A program made the translations under genes and the position numbers. From positions 15,808,578 to 15,872,577 of the forward strand of contig OZ025868.1 of the NCBI GenBank assembly GCA_964019415.1: 64,000 bases of DNA, read 5' to 3'. Below are positions 11,200-22,315 of this stretch, in pieces. The stretch is from Ianthella basta. Taxonomy: Eukaryota; Porifera; Demospongiae; Verongiida; Ianthellidae. Position 1 is the stretch's first letter, and every line of letters begins with the position of its first letter. A model generated the notes under the pieces. The model did no database searches. It was not told the DNA's origin and saw nothing but the letters and a program-made list of their open reading frames with translations.

Positions 11200-11690
11200 T
11201 AAGTGAACCCACTTTTGCCCATTGTGTGTGAGGCTCTTCTTCACTCTGACTTCATAACTACAACAATTTCAAACATGGTCTTCCCGTTGTCTTATGCAAG
11301 TTGGCACTATGAGTTCAATAATAATGATAGCCGGCCAACATGGTATGAGACATGGTAAAACTTGCTCCAACGCTCTACTTATTGGATTGCCACTGGTACT
11401 TAGATGCTATTCCTTGACCTAGGTGCGTATGTAAATCCTCATGCACTATTTAGGTGTACAGGTGTCCTGTGTCGTGTGCTAGGAGAACGCAAAAATTCAG
11501 TAGGAAGGAGGAGGAGAATACGAAACACAAATGGGGTAAGAGCAGCCTATGACGCTTTTCTCTCATGTGCACTCCAGGCTGGCTTTGGGTGCACTGCCAT
11601 CTTCAATACATCAAATGAAGCCTATCCTTCTATTGTTCTTCACCGTCACCATTTTGCTAGTTTCACCAAAGCACACTAATACATTAAGGA
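11200..11690 (+). other. Shared upstream block, right part (unit A)
   Basis: Homologous to 33,137-33,570 and 63,390-63,940. A plus-strand open string MIAGQHGMRHGKT....NALLIGLP recurs in all three, and further on KNSVGRR....NGVRAAYDAF. Frames are not preserved across the full length. I do not recognise it; it may be an old gene fragment or a repeat. Confidence 0.4.
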
Positions 11691-11973
11691 CGGAGTAGCC
11701 ATTTTTATTGGGCATATTCTTAAATAGGCGTCACAAGCGTGATGTCTGATAAGAACTAGCTGCCATGTTGCAGTGTGCCAACTATATGCAATTGAGTGAA
11801 ATATCATTTGGTTAGGGTTTAGCATTCACTTTTCCTGTGTATACATGTTTATAGACATTTGCTATTTGGTCTGTGTGGCCGTCATGCTCAAATAGACAAA
11901 ACACAGTGTTGCCCGAGGTCTACAGTCGTGATAAGTTCTATAGCTTATCATGAAAGAACCTAGCCTCACAGAG

Positions 11974-12402
11974 ATATAGGTGAGCAGATTTGACAAAAGG
12001 GCACACTTGTCGCTATTTGTCGATTGAGTTAGTGGTACTGGATGGACACACAGTAGATGAGCTCTTCGTTGCACTTTGTTTGCTTCAATAGCTGCTCCCG
12101 TTCCCGAGATATGCTCGCTCAAAGTACGAAAATATGCCCAGTGCAATTATGAGAAAATGCCTGTAACCCTTCCGTTGTTATATCGTTAAACATGGCGATG
12201 GCGTAACAATACTTCCTGGTTTGAAGCGCCGGACAGGACTACGGGTTTCAAACTTGGCCAGGGTGTTGGGACAATACCGCTGGTAAGAAAGATGCAAAAA
12301 ACGAATTTACTCAAAACATCACACGGTTGCATGTTTTCGCCTGTAGTGACACTTCATACATAGCGACAAGTGGCCCCTTTTGTCTAATCCACTCACATAT
12401 AG
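11974..12402. mobile_element. MITE with GTGAGCAGATTTGACAAAA termini
   Basis: Left GTGAGCAGATTTGACAAAAG and right CTTTTGTCTAATCCACTCAC are near-complements over about 40 bp (both arms contain ACTTGTCGCTA). TATA lies at both borders. A second member, 49,628-50,241, shares both ends and the internal block CCCGAGATATGCT. Confidence 0.75.
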
Positions 12403-13890
12403 TGAAAGAGGTTTGCAGTCACACATGAATGTGATTGAGGTGGGCATGTATGCGTGTAGTCTACTAACTGTTGAATGCTGCAGGTCGCAATTGACTACAG
12501 TTGGACAGGTCTTCCAGGTCTTCAGGACAATCCAAACTTAAGCATAAGGCACCTCCCTAAAGCTGAGACAAGAAGGAAGTATGAAAATAAAGTGAAAGTT
12601 GGTAGCTATAGGCAAGTAATCAGTTATAACAGCATCTACTGGTTTGACTCTACTTCAAAATGATGTTAACAGACACGACCACAATGACAGAACTGTGGAT
12701 TGAGCATGACAGCTACAAAACAACCCTCCAAAGTTGTTGTAGAGGTGACAGTAGTTATAAGTTGTTGGAGTTGTCACAGGATACTTCCGATTACGTCATT
12801 GTACCATAATAAATTATTATGGTCATATCTGCAAAGTCAGTTGATTCAATTTCTCCTCCACCGTCACACAAAACTAAAAAGGAGCACGAGATTTCACCTC
12901 TCGCTGTCAATACAATATGAAGTTTATAGGACGTTCTGTGGACACTGCATGGCTGAGATACAGCCTACAGCGGCTGATAATTGGCAGGCTACATACGAAT
13001 TGCAGCAATCTGACTCAGCTAGCTACAATGCTTTGAATTCGATCCCTCCGGGGAGCAAATCTGCCAAGTAGCTATATATGTAACACTAGTCACTCCCACA
13101 TGAGATGTGTTCAGTTGTAAGGTCCACTGTCTGTGAGGTGGTGTGAATGAACTTCGCAGTGCTATGGGGCGCAGTAATGGGGTTCCCATCCCAGCCCAGG
13201 TCCACCAACTCGTCACTCGTCCCACCTCCATCACCCATCACCACGACACACTTACCCAGATCACATTCAACTGATCCACTGTCTATGGCTAGCTGAGCGC
13301 GAGGGCGCAAGGTCGGACACCGCTTTCAGCAGAGACTGTGCTGCGATCAGGTTCAACTGTCGCTCGTTCTATCACGTCCTCGCGTGCACAAAGAAGATGG
13401 ACCTAGAAGTAGCTCTATTGTGTTCAGTCATACACCAAAACTTAAAACCCAAGAGACCGATCTGTCCTCGGTAGCAAATAAAGAGGTCGGTTTCAATACG
13501 TCTCCTTTATCTTTTAGGTCCCCCTGACGTCACTCTCCGAATTAGGATCTGCTCACGTGCACTCTTGATCCCGTGCACGCAATTTATACTGGATTTGGAA
13601 TTCACACGATCAAGAGAACGTGCAAAGCTTAATTATAAGTCAATCTGGACTAGAAGCCCTAAAACCACCAAAGATATCTCCTCAAGCATACACATAGTAT
13701 GTCCAGCTGACTGCTATAAAGAAAGGTGGCTGAGATGACTAGCTAAAAGTGTCTCTGACCACATGAGACATGTGATGAGTGTGCAGTCTCATTAGTGAGG
13801 TGATGCAGAATGTGTGCAGTGTCTTGGCTGTCTTCTTCTGTGACTGGCTCTCAAATACCTGCTCACAACTGACAGTGGACCTACAGTTAA
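12403..13890. other. Region without supported gene
   Basis: Only short open frames are present, none recognised. A roughly 350-bp stretch from about 13,250 resembles 36,170-36,520 (shared GACTGTCGCTCGTTC and CTGACGTCA) and is probably an old dispersed repeat of unknown class. Confidence 0.4.
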
Positions 13891-14563
13891 CAGGAGCAGG
13901 GAGGGGCGGGGCAATATGAGCAGGGAGGGGTGGGGCATTATGAGCAGGGAGGGGTGGGGCAATATGAGCAGGGAGGGGCGGGGCAATACGAGCAGGGAGA
14001 GGTGGGGCAATATGAGCAGGGAGGGGCGGGGCAATATGAGCAGGGAGGGGTGGGGCAATATGAGCAGGGAGGGGTGGGGCAATATGAGCAGGGAGGGGCG
14101 GGGCAATACGAGCAGGGAGGGGTGGGGCAATATGAGCAGGGAGGGGCGGGGCAATACGAGCAGGGAGGGGTGGGGCAATATAAGCAGGGAGGGGCGGGGC
14201 AATACGAACAGGGAGGGGCGGGGCAATACGAGAAGGGAGGGGCGGGGCAATATGAGCAGGGAGGGGTGGGGCAATATGAGCAGGGAGGGGTGGGGCAATA
14301 TGAGCAGGGAGGGGTGGGGCAATATGAGCAGGGAGGGGGTGGGGCAATATGAGCAGGGAGGGGTGGGGCAATATGAGCAAGGAGGGGTGGGGCAATATGA
14401 GCAGGGAGGGGTGGGGCAATATGAGCAGGGAGGGGTGGGGCAATATGAGCAAGGAGGGGTGGGGCAATATGAGGAGGGAGGGGTGGGGCATTATGAGCAG
14501 GGAGGGGTGGGGCAATATGAGCAAGGAGGGGTGGGGCAATATGAGCAGGGAGGGGTGGGGCAA
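13891..14563. repeat. 24-bp G-rich minisatellite, about 28 units
   Basis: Tandem units of GAGCAGGGAGGGGTGGGGCA plus ATAT, with limited variation (TGGGG/CGGGG, GCAGGG/GCAAGG). The period is a multiple of three, so several frames stay open across it; these are not genes. Each unit has clustered G-runs. Confidence 0.95.
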
Positions 14564-14650
14564 TGGATGGTGTAATGTATAATTATTCATAGTAAGATTG
14601 CATCATACTACACACACTGCAAATACTAGCATTTACTGCTGTGCTACACA

Positions 14651-14652
<2 letters not shown>

Positions 14653-14735
<83 letters not shown>
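14653..14735. repeat. (AC)n microsatellite, long
   Basis: About 41 AC units, just 90 bp after the G-rich minisatellite. Confidence 0.95.
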
Positions 14736-14737
<2 letters not shown>

Positions 14738-15016
14738 CTCCCTGTACAACACAATTAATTTTGGGCCCAAACATGGATATATGGAGAGGTGAGTTTACAT
14801 GAGAGTAGCATGTGTCACTTGTGTTGAAAGGTTAAGTAAACAGCACTTCTCCAGTCAGTCAGCTGCAGTCTTCTTGTAACAGCTTTCCCAAGTTGGGATT
14901 GTCCGGTGTTGTTGCCTATGAACATTTGAGTGTATAACAAAGACAGCTCCCACACATGCTGGAGAGTGGCAGCGGCCAGGAGTTGCAGCGAGGGTATTCA
15001 TGGTTTGTACAGTGAT

Positions 15017-15032
15017 ACACACACACACACAC

Positions 15033-15109
<77 letters not shown>
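15017..15109. repeat. (AC)n microsatellite, long
   Basis: About 46 AC units with one interruption, followed by a short C run. Confidence 0.95.
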
Positions 15110-15110
<1 letters not shown>

Positions 15111-15429
15111 CCCCCCAATACAGTAGCAATGTCACATGAACAGCTCAACATAGCCCATCATAACACGTATGTGCTTGGCCACTTACTTGACTTACTGTAA
15201 ACAGAACATACATACATCTACATATAGGCCATGACAATAAAGTTATGTCACACAAATATTAGCTAAACTCTCAAGATCGTGTGCATGCACACACACAGTT
15301 CATTACCTTATTAAGCACGTGCGTCTTCAAACTGTAAATCCGCAGAAGTTAGAATAACTTCCAGATCCCCCAGTCCGTGTATTGCTTCGCTGCTGCTCAC
15401 ATGCACTCGCAATGCATGCATTACTCAGA

Positions 15430-15789
15430 AACGGCTCTCGCTTGGGGACACACGGTGGTGGGAGAGGCCGATGTTAGTCAGCACAGCATCCAGCTGGTTG
15501 CAAGCAGCAGACAGATATGCCTCAGTGGAGGGAGGGGCTGGGGAGGAGAGGGAGGAGGGATGAACAATCTACTTAAAGAGTGTTAAGAGTCATTTTGGCA
15601 GATATGGGGCTACCACTCTAAGAACACCATGTAGTGCTGTCTACCTAGACACGCCCCTGACACACCCACCTGGTGCCTCCATGTTGCTCTGACCATGCAC
15701 TGGGTTCCCATTAGTCACTGCATTAGACACCACCACACTACATCCGTGGTGGAGCTGTGTTTGAAGGGGAGGGGCAACCACTGCTGGGA
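15430..15789 (-). pseudogene. SIK-gene tail fragment, unit B, interrupted by transposon
   Basis: Minus-strand remains of the tail exon (block around 15,465-15,535, matching 38,240-38,310) and the 3' part of the Q/P-rich exon (15,660-15,789). The Q/P exon is cut at 15,789 by the left terminus of the KDZ-type element. Order and spacing match unit D. Confidence 0.6.
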
Positions 15790-15869
15790 CTACCGGCAGT
15801 AGGAGGGATGTCCAGTGTAGGCGCGTCCTGTCCCTAGTATGCCACAACTGTCAGGGTTACTCTGACAAT

Positions 15870-17095
15870 CCCTAGACTGCCATGGATGGTCAGCCATGTA
15901 CACTCTATACCTCCTGTTGGAGTATCCCTGACAGTCAGTGCTACTCTGACAGTCCCCGGACAACCACGGATGGTCAGACATGTATGCTCTTTACCCCCTT
16001 GTCAGAGTATCCCTGACAGTCAGAGATACTCTGACAGTCCCCGGACAACCGCGGATGGTCAGCCATGTATGCTCTTTACCCCCTTGTCAGAGTATCCCTG
16101 ACAGTCAGAGATACTCTGACAGTCCCCGAACAACCAAGAATGGTCAGCCATGTGTACTCTTTACCCCCTTGTCAGAGTATCCCTGACAGTCCTCGGACAA
16201 CCGCGGATGGTCAGCCATGTATGCTCTTTACCCCCTTGTCAGAGTATCCCTGACAGTCAGAGATACTCTGACAGTCCTCGGACAACCGCGGTTGGTCAGC
16301 CATGTGTACTCTTTACCCCCTTGTCAGAGTATCCCTGACAGTCAGAGATACTCTGACAGTCCCCAGACAGCTGCGGATGGTCAGCCATGTGTACTCTTTA
16401 CCCCCTTGTCAGATTATCCCTGACAGTCAGAGATACTCTGACAGTCCCCAGACAGCCGCGGATGGTCAGCCATGTGTACTCTTTACCCCCTTGTCAGAGT
16501 ATCCCTGACAGTCAGAGATACTCTGACAGTCCCCAGACAGCCGCGGATGGTCAGCCATGTGTACTCTTTACCCCCTTGTCAGAGTATCCCTGACAGTCAG
16601 AGATACTCTGACAGTCCCCAAACAACCGCGGATGGTCAGCCATGTGTGCTCTTTACCCCCTTGTCAGAGTATCCCTGACAGTCAGAGATACTCTGACAGT
16701 CCCCGGACAGCCGCGGATGGTCAGCCATGTGTGCTCTTTACCCCCTTGTCAGAGTATCCCTGACAGTCAGAGATACTCTGACAGTCCTCGGACAACCGCG
16801 GATGGTCAGCCATGTGTACTCTTTACCCCCTTGTCAGAGTATCCCTGACAGTCAGAGATACTCTGACAGTCCCCGGACAACCGCGGATGGTCAGCCATGT
16901 GTACTCTTTACCCCCCCTTGTCAGAGTATCCCTGACAGTCAGTGATACTCTGACAGTCCCCGGACAACCGTGGATGGTCAGCCATGTGTACTCTTTACCC
17001 CCCCCCCCCCCCCCTTGTCAGAGTATCCCTGACAGTCAGAGATACACTGACAGTCCCCGGACAACCGCGGATGGTCAGCCATGTGTACTCAGAGC
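15870..17095 (+). repeat. 85-bp minisatellite, left array (about 14 units)
   Basis: Units contain GTCAGAGTATCCCTGACAGT, CAGAGATACTCTGACAGTC, GGACAACCGCGGATGGTCAG and TGTACTCTTTACCCCC. One unit lacks 18 bp (near 16,185). The CCCCC stretch expands to a long C run near 16,999. Short open frames of 60-72 codons here are repeat artefacts. Confidence 0.95.
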
Positions 17096-17619
17096 GAGAT
17101 AGCTACATAAGAGAGGAAAAACCCAAAGAATATGGAGCCTGCAACTGATACTTACATGGAAACACATAACGAACTGGAAGAGTAAAAGGTTCTAGATTCT
17201 AGAGCCCAGCAAAGTAGATTGGGTAGTATTCAATTTGCAGGGATAAACCTTGTGGAAAGGAAAGATAGAGCACAGCAAAGCAGAGAGATGGGTGAATTGT
17301 AAGACTGTACCTGTAGGTGCAAAAGGGAAGCTGAATAGCTGGAATGGTTGTGCGGTAGTAGCTAGGAGGCACGGCAAAATGTTGCCAGATGTAGGGATGG
17401 TGCAAATGTATTCAAAGTCAGCGAATGTTAATGACCTGCATGGGTTTTGTGTGGACAGGCTGGCCCCCCTCTTTGCATGGACCGGCCCTCCTCCTTGTTT
17501 CTACGGTTTTTCCGCCAGTTGGTTTGCCATGCCCTTCAGAGACACACTGCACCATCCCTACATTTGCCCTTGTTTTTGGAGGAAACATTTTTACACACCC
17601 TCTATATAACTTCTACAGA

Positions 17620-18010
17620 GTGTGTATGCTATGATGATGGTTGCCACCTCAAAAGATTTGCTGAGCATCCTAAATGGCGATCACAAAGCAGTACATCTCG
17701 GCAGATGCAAATTTCTAGATCGTTGTTGATAAAATGCATTTCAAAGGCACACAGATGGCTGGTGCAAGGAGAAGTGTGATCCATATAAATGTTCCGCTCT
17801 AGATAATGTGCGCAAAGCTCATGACCACCACCACATGGCTGTCAAGCTATATTGTCTTTCCTATCTTGTATCCTTGTAGGTGGACATAAAAATATGCAAG
17901 CAGACATTTTCATGGCTGCTATGTTACTCTCGAATGACATGGCACACGAACGAGGACCATTTCTTTTTCTGAATACTTTATAATTGCGATCCTCACAATA
18001 GGCACATTCT
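17620..18010 (+). pseudogene. KDZ transposase C-terminal remnant
   Basis: See the parent element. The conserved strings YDDGCHL, HTDGWCKEKCDP and QTFSW are hallmarks of the catalytic C-terminal half of KDZ transposases, which in intact copies are far longer. The upstream DDE parts are not recognisable. Confidence 0.7.
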
Positions 18011-18189
18011 GCACCAGATTGTATCACATCCCTAATGAGTCTGCCTATCATACTAAACTATGATTAGACCCTTACTTAATAACAGAGTACTTTAGACTGG
18101 TGTTGGTAATTGATGACATCCAGCGGAGTTTTGAATACAAGGCTGACGATCTGCGGCATATAGTGAGGGGATTGCCAGACTCACTCTGA

Positions 18190-19850
18190 CTGTCAGGGAT
18201 AAGCGTATCTGACCATTCATGGTTTCTGTGGTCTGTCAGAGTATCTCTGACTGTCAGGGATACTCTGACAAGGGAGGGGGGGGGGGGGGTAAAGATTACA
18301 CATGGCTGACCATCCGCGGTTGTCCGGGGACTGTCAGAGTATCTCTGACTGTCAGGGATACTCTGACAAGGGGGGGTAAAGAGTACACATGGCTGACCAT
18401 CCGCGGTTGTCCGGGGACTGTCAGAGTATCTCTGACTGTCAGGGATACTCTGACAAGGGGGTAAAGAGTACACATGGCTGACCATCCGCGGTTGTCCGGG
18501 GACTGTCAGAGTATCTCTGACTGTCAGGGATACTCTGACAAGGGAGGGGGGGGGGGTAAAGATTACACATGGCTGACCATCCGTGGTTGTCCAGGGACTG
18601 TCAGTGTATCTCTGACTGTCAGGGATACTCTGACAAGGGGGTAAAGAGTATACATGGCTGACCATCCGCGGTTGTCCGGGGACTGTCAGAGTATCTCTGA
18701 CTGTCAGGGATACTCTGACAAGGGGGTAAAGAGTACACATGGCTGACCATCCGCGGTTGTCCGGGGACTGTCAGAGTATCTCTGACTGTCAGGGATACTC
18801 TGACAAGGGGGTAAAGAGTACACATGGCTGACCATCCGCGGTTGTCCGGGGACTGTCAGAGTATCTCTGACTGTCAGGGATACTCTGACAAGGGGGTAAA
18901 GAGTATACATGGCTGACCATCCGTGGTTGTCCGGGGACTGTCAGAGTATCTCTGACTGTCAGGGATACTCTGACAAGGGGGTAAAGAGTACACATGGCTG
19001 ACCATCCGCGGTTGTCCGGGGACTGTCAGAGTATCTCTGACTGTCAGGGATACTCTGACAAGGGGGTAAAGAGTACACATGGCTGACCATCCGCGGTTGT
19101 CCGGGGACTGTCAGAGTATCTCTGACTGTCAGGGATACTCTGACAAGGGGGTAAAGAGCACACATGGCTGACCATCCACGGTTGTCCGGGGACTGTCAGA
19201 GTAGCACTGACTGTCAGGGATACTCTGACAAGGGGGTAAAGAGCATACATGGCTGACCATCCGTGGTTGTCCGAGGACTGTCAGAGTATCTCTGACTGTC
19301 AGGGATACTCTGACAAGGGGGTAAAGAGTACACATGGCTGACCATCCATGGGTGTCCGGGGACTGTCAGAGTATCACTGACTGTCAGGGATACTCTGACA
19401 AGGGGGTAAAGAGTACACATGGCTGACCATCCGTGGTTGTCCGGGGACAGTCAGAGTATCTCTGACTGTCAGGGATACTCTGACAAGGGGGTAAAGAGTA
19501 CACATGGCTGACCATCCGCGGTTGTCCGGGGACTGTCAGAGTATCTCTGACTGTCAGGGATACTCTGACAAGGGGGTAAAGAGTACACATGGCTGACCAT
19601 CCATGGGTGTCCGGGGACTGTCAGAGTATCTCTGACTGTCAGGGATACTCTGACAAGGGGGTAAAGAGTACACATGGCTGACCATCCATGGGTGTCCGGG
19701 GACTGTCAGAGTATCTCTGACTGTCAGGGATACTCTGACAAGGGGATAAAGAGTACACATGGCTGACCATCCATGGGTGTCCGGGGACTGTCAGAGTATC
19801 ACTGACGGCCAAGGATACTCAGACTAGGGGGTGATGGGGTGCACAAAGGT
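18190..19850 (-). repeat. 85-bp minisatellite, right inverted array (about 19 units)
   Basis: Same unit as the left array in reverse complement; variation clusters at the outer end and in the G runs (18,277; 18,547). Confidence 0.95.
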
Positions 19851-20023
19851 GATGATCCGTAATACGTAGTCCAGGGACTATCAGGGTATCTCTGACTATC
19901 GGGATACTACAATAGTGAGATGTGGTGACAGTCCTGGCATTGCCATGGATTGTCAGAGTTACTATGGACTTCTCTGACAAACCGCGAATTGCTCTGCCTA
20001 CACTGGACATGTATGGGCAGTAG

Positions 20024-20290
20024 ACTCACAAACTGACCGGTAGCCATTGCAGGAGGGCTTGCATAGAGAATAGGTGGTGGATGGATGTAGGATGCCTGCT
20101 GAGCAAGATTGGGAGCGTCTGCCAGTCTACTTGCTGGGTTGATGGCGTTTGGTCTCACAGCATCAGAGGATGCTCCTGGGCTGCTCCGAGTGGAGTTTGC
20201 GGTGGGTGTTGTTAGGATCCTTGACAACAGGAGAAAACTGGTTGGGAAGTTTGGGTGAGCTCATTGACTGCTGCTGCTGCTAGGATTGGG
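20024..20290 (-). pseudogene. SIK-like disordered-region exon fragment
   Basis: Minus-strand segment after a TAG|CAGCAGCAG acceptor-like site. It reads SSPKLPNQFSPVVKDPNNT in one frame and RPNAINPASRLADAPNLAQQ then PPPILYASPPAMATGQ in another, so at least one frame change is present. Composition (P, S, Q, A) fits the disordered region of the SIK-like protein. It abuts the right terminus of the KDZ-type element. Confidence 0.4.
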
Positions 20291-20499
20291 GAGGAGAAGA
20301 GAATAATAGTGAGGAGGTTAAGAGAAGACAAAACTACTTACATTTCACTCTGTATGTAAATAGTAATGTGTTAGGAAAGTACTGTGTCTGTCACACTCTC
20401 AACAACCCTCAACACACACCTTAATGCACAACCTAGGCCGGACACACACCAGGGACATCCACACACACACCCTAGACACACGCCCTCTGACACACTCAC

Positions 20500-20823
20500 C
20501 TGGTGCCTCCATGTTGCTCTGACCATGCACTGGGTTCCCATTAGTCACTGCATTAGACACCACCACACTACATCCGTGGTGGACCTGTGTTTGAAGGGGA
20601 GGGGCAACCACTGCTGGGCTAGTGTCTCCACCACTACACTGGCTAATGTTGAGCTGCTGCAGTTGGTGTTGGAGGTCAAGACCCTGGAATGGCCTTAGCT
20701 GGGAGTGGAGGTCAGGGGCAGGACCAGCAGCATGGGGAGGGGACTGGGCATGGGAGGAATGGTATGGAGGTGGTGTGAGTACAACGGAGTCAATGAAAGG
20801 GAACACACTGCTCCAGTACACCA
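20500..20823 (-). pseudogene. Q/P-rich SIK-like exon, unit B copy (324 nt)
   Basis: Full-length copy with acceptor GTGTGACAG and donor CACCAG|GTGAGTG, nearly identical to 602-925 and 41,990-42,313. Upstream kinase exons in this unit are broken, so the copy is probably not expressed as part of a working kinase. Confidence 0.55.
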
Positions 20824-20949
20824 CTGTCACACACCACACACACCTTCAGGGACCAAAGGGGGAGGAGTCCAACATAGGGAATGCCAATTAAAGATGTGCC
20901 ACTGGGGGCAGGTCCTGGATGAGGAGGAGGGACCTCCTCATCCACTGGG

Positions 20950-21359
<410 letters not shown>

Positions 21360-21507
21360 TCACAGCTCTTCCACTTCACATGCAATACAATAGCAAAGAA
21401 CAATGAAGTGAATATCAACTCGCACACTATTCCCCATGCACTCCATCTTACCTCACTTCTTTCCTGACTCCACCCCCTTCGGTGGTGGGTTAGATGTTAC
21501 GTAGGAC

Positions 21508-21860
21508 AGCAGGCAGTGCCCTCAATAGAGAGGTGATTTCTGAACAGTGGAACCTGTCTATTCCAGGCAGTGCCCTCATTAGAGAGGTGATTTCTGAACA
21601 TTGGAACCTATCTATTCCAGGCAGTGCCCTCAATGGAGAGGTGATTTCTGAACAGTGGAACCTGTCTATTCCAGGCAGTGCCCTCAATAGAGAGATGATT
21701 TCTGAACAGTAGAACCTTTCTATTCCAGGCAGTGCCCTCATTAGAGAGGTGATTTCTGAACAGTGGAACCTGTCTATTCCAGGCAGTGCCCTCATTAGAG
21801 AGTTCATTTCTGAACAGTAGAACCTGTCTATTCCAGGCAGTGCAAACTCTATTCCAGAAA
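21508..21860. repeat. 54-bp minisatellite (about 6.5 units)
   Basis: Unit AGGCAGTGCCCTCATTAGAG plus AGGTGATTTCTGAACAGTGG and AACCTGTCTATTCC. The paralogous array at 43,412-43,590 has about 3.5 units. Being 18 codons long it stays open on both strands. Confidence 0.92.
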
Positions 21861-22214
21861 GAGGACTCTCTCTCACATGACTGTCAGCTGACACAGCGGG
21901 TAGTCAGCTGTCTCCTCCACTCCACTTAGTCATACAGTGGAGAAGAGATGAGATCGTGAAGTGATATAACACACAGTACTGTCAGTGTGACATGGACACA
22001 CAAACACACACACACCTTCAATCAGAGAACACATTGCAGGGCTCAAAGAGTGGACGGAGGGAGAAGTCCACAGGTACAAACATGAGAAAATGCAGTCATG
22101 TGACTGTCACCTGATGTGGAGTTGTAGCCATCTGACTCCACCACTCCACTTAGTCACCTACGTATGGTAGAGAGAAGAAGAGATATGCAGTGGTACACGA
22201 CACTACTGTCAGTA

Positions 22215-22218
<4 letters not shown>

Positions 22219-22276
<58 letters not shown>
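22219..22276. repeat. (AC)n microsatellite
   Basis: Pure AC tract immediately 3' of gene C's last exon; paralogous to 43,956-44,013. Confidence 0.95.
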
Positions 22277-22315
22277 AAAAAACCAAGAGTAGACATATCA
22301 CATAAAACTGCTCGC

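Larger units (their letters stand above)
15790..20023 (+). mobile_element. KDZ-type DNA transposon remnant with giant subterminal inverted minisatellites
   Basis: The left end CTACCGGCAGTAGG...ATGTCCAGTGTAGGC and right end GCCTACACTGGACAT...GGGCAGTAG are inverted repeats. Just inside lie two opposed arrays of one 85-bp unit (15,870-17,095 and 18,190-19,850). The 1.1-kb centre holds plus-strand pieces of a KDZ (Kyakuja-Dileera-Zisupton) transposase: CYDDGCHLKRFAEHPK (about 17,627), RHTDGWCKEKCDPYKCSALD (about 17,746) and (I)CKQTFSWL..YSRMTWHTNEDH (about 17,890). These lie in different frames with stops between them, so the copy is dead. It lies among SIK exon fragments of unit B. The target duplication could not be fixed. 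Confidence 0.72.

Noticed and set aside
13250-13620. Pair of related stretches here and at 36,170-36,520 considered as terminal repeats of a retroelement
   Set aside because: Similarity is patchy and no defined ends or internal coding region were seen, so no family is assigned.
13739-14590. Long proline- or glycine-rich open frames over the G-rich array (up to 283 codons)
   Set aside because: The 24-bp period keeps all frames open on both strands; no start context, splice signals or conservation.
15870-17095. CRISPR-like array of regular repeats
   Set aside because: The units are contiguous 85-bp tandem copies with no unique spacers, in an animal genome with spliced genes.
15980-19760. Chain of 60-72-codon open frames of the MCTLYPLVRVSLTVRD type
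   Set aside because: They repeat every 85 bp on one strand in each array and only reflect the minisatellite; no protein is implied.
21490-21894. 134-codon minus-strand frame of GIDRFHCSEITSLMRALP repeats
   Set aside because: It is the translation of the 54-bp minisatellite and is interrupted differently in the paralogous array.
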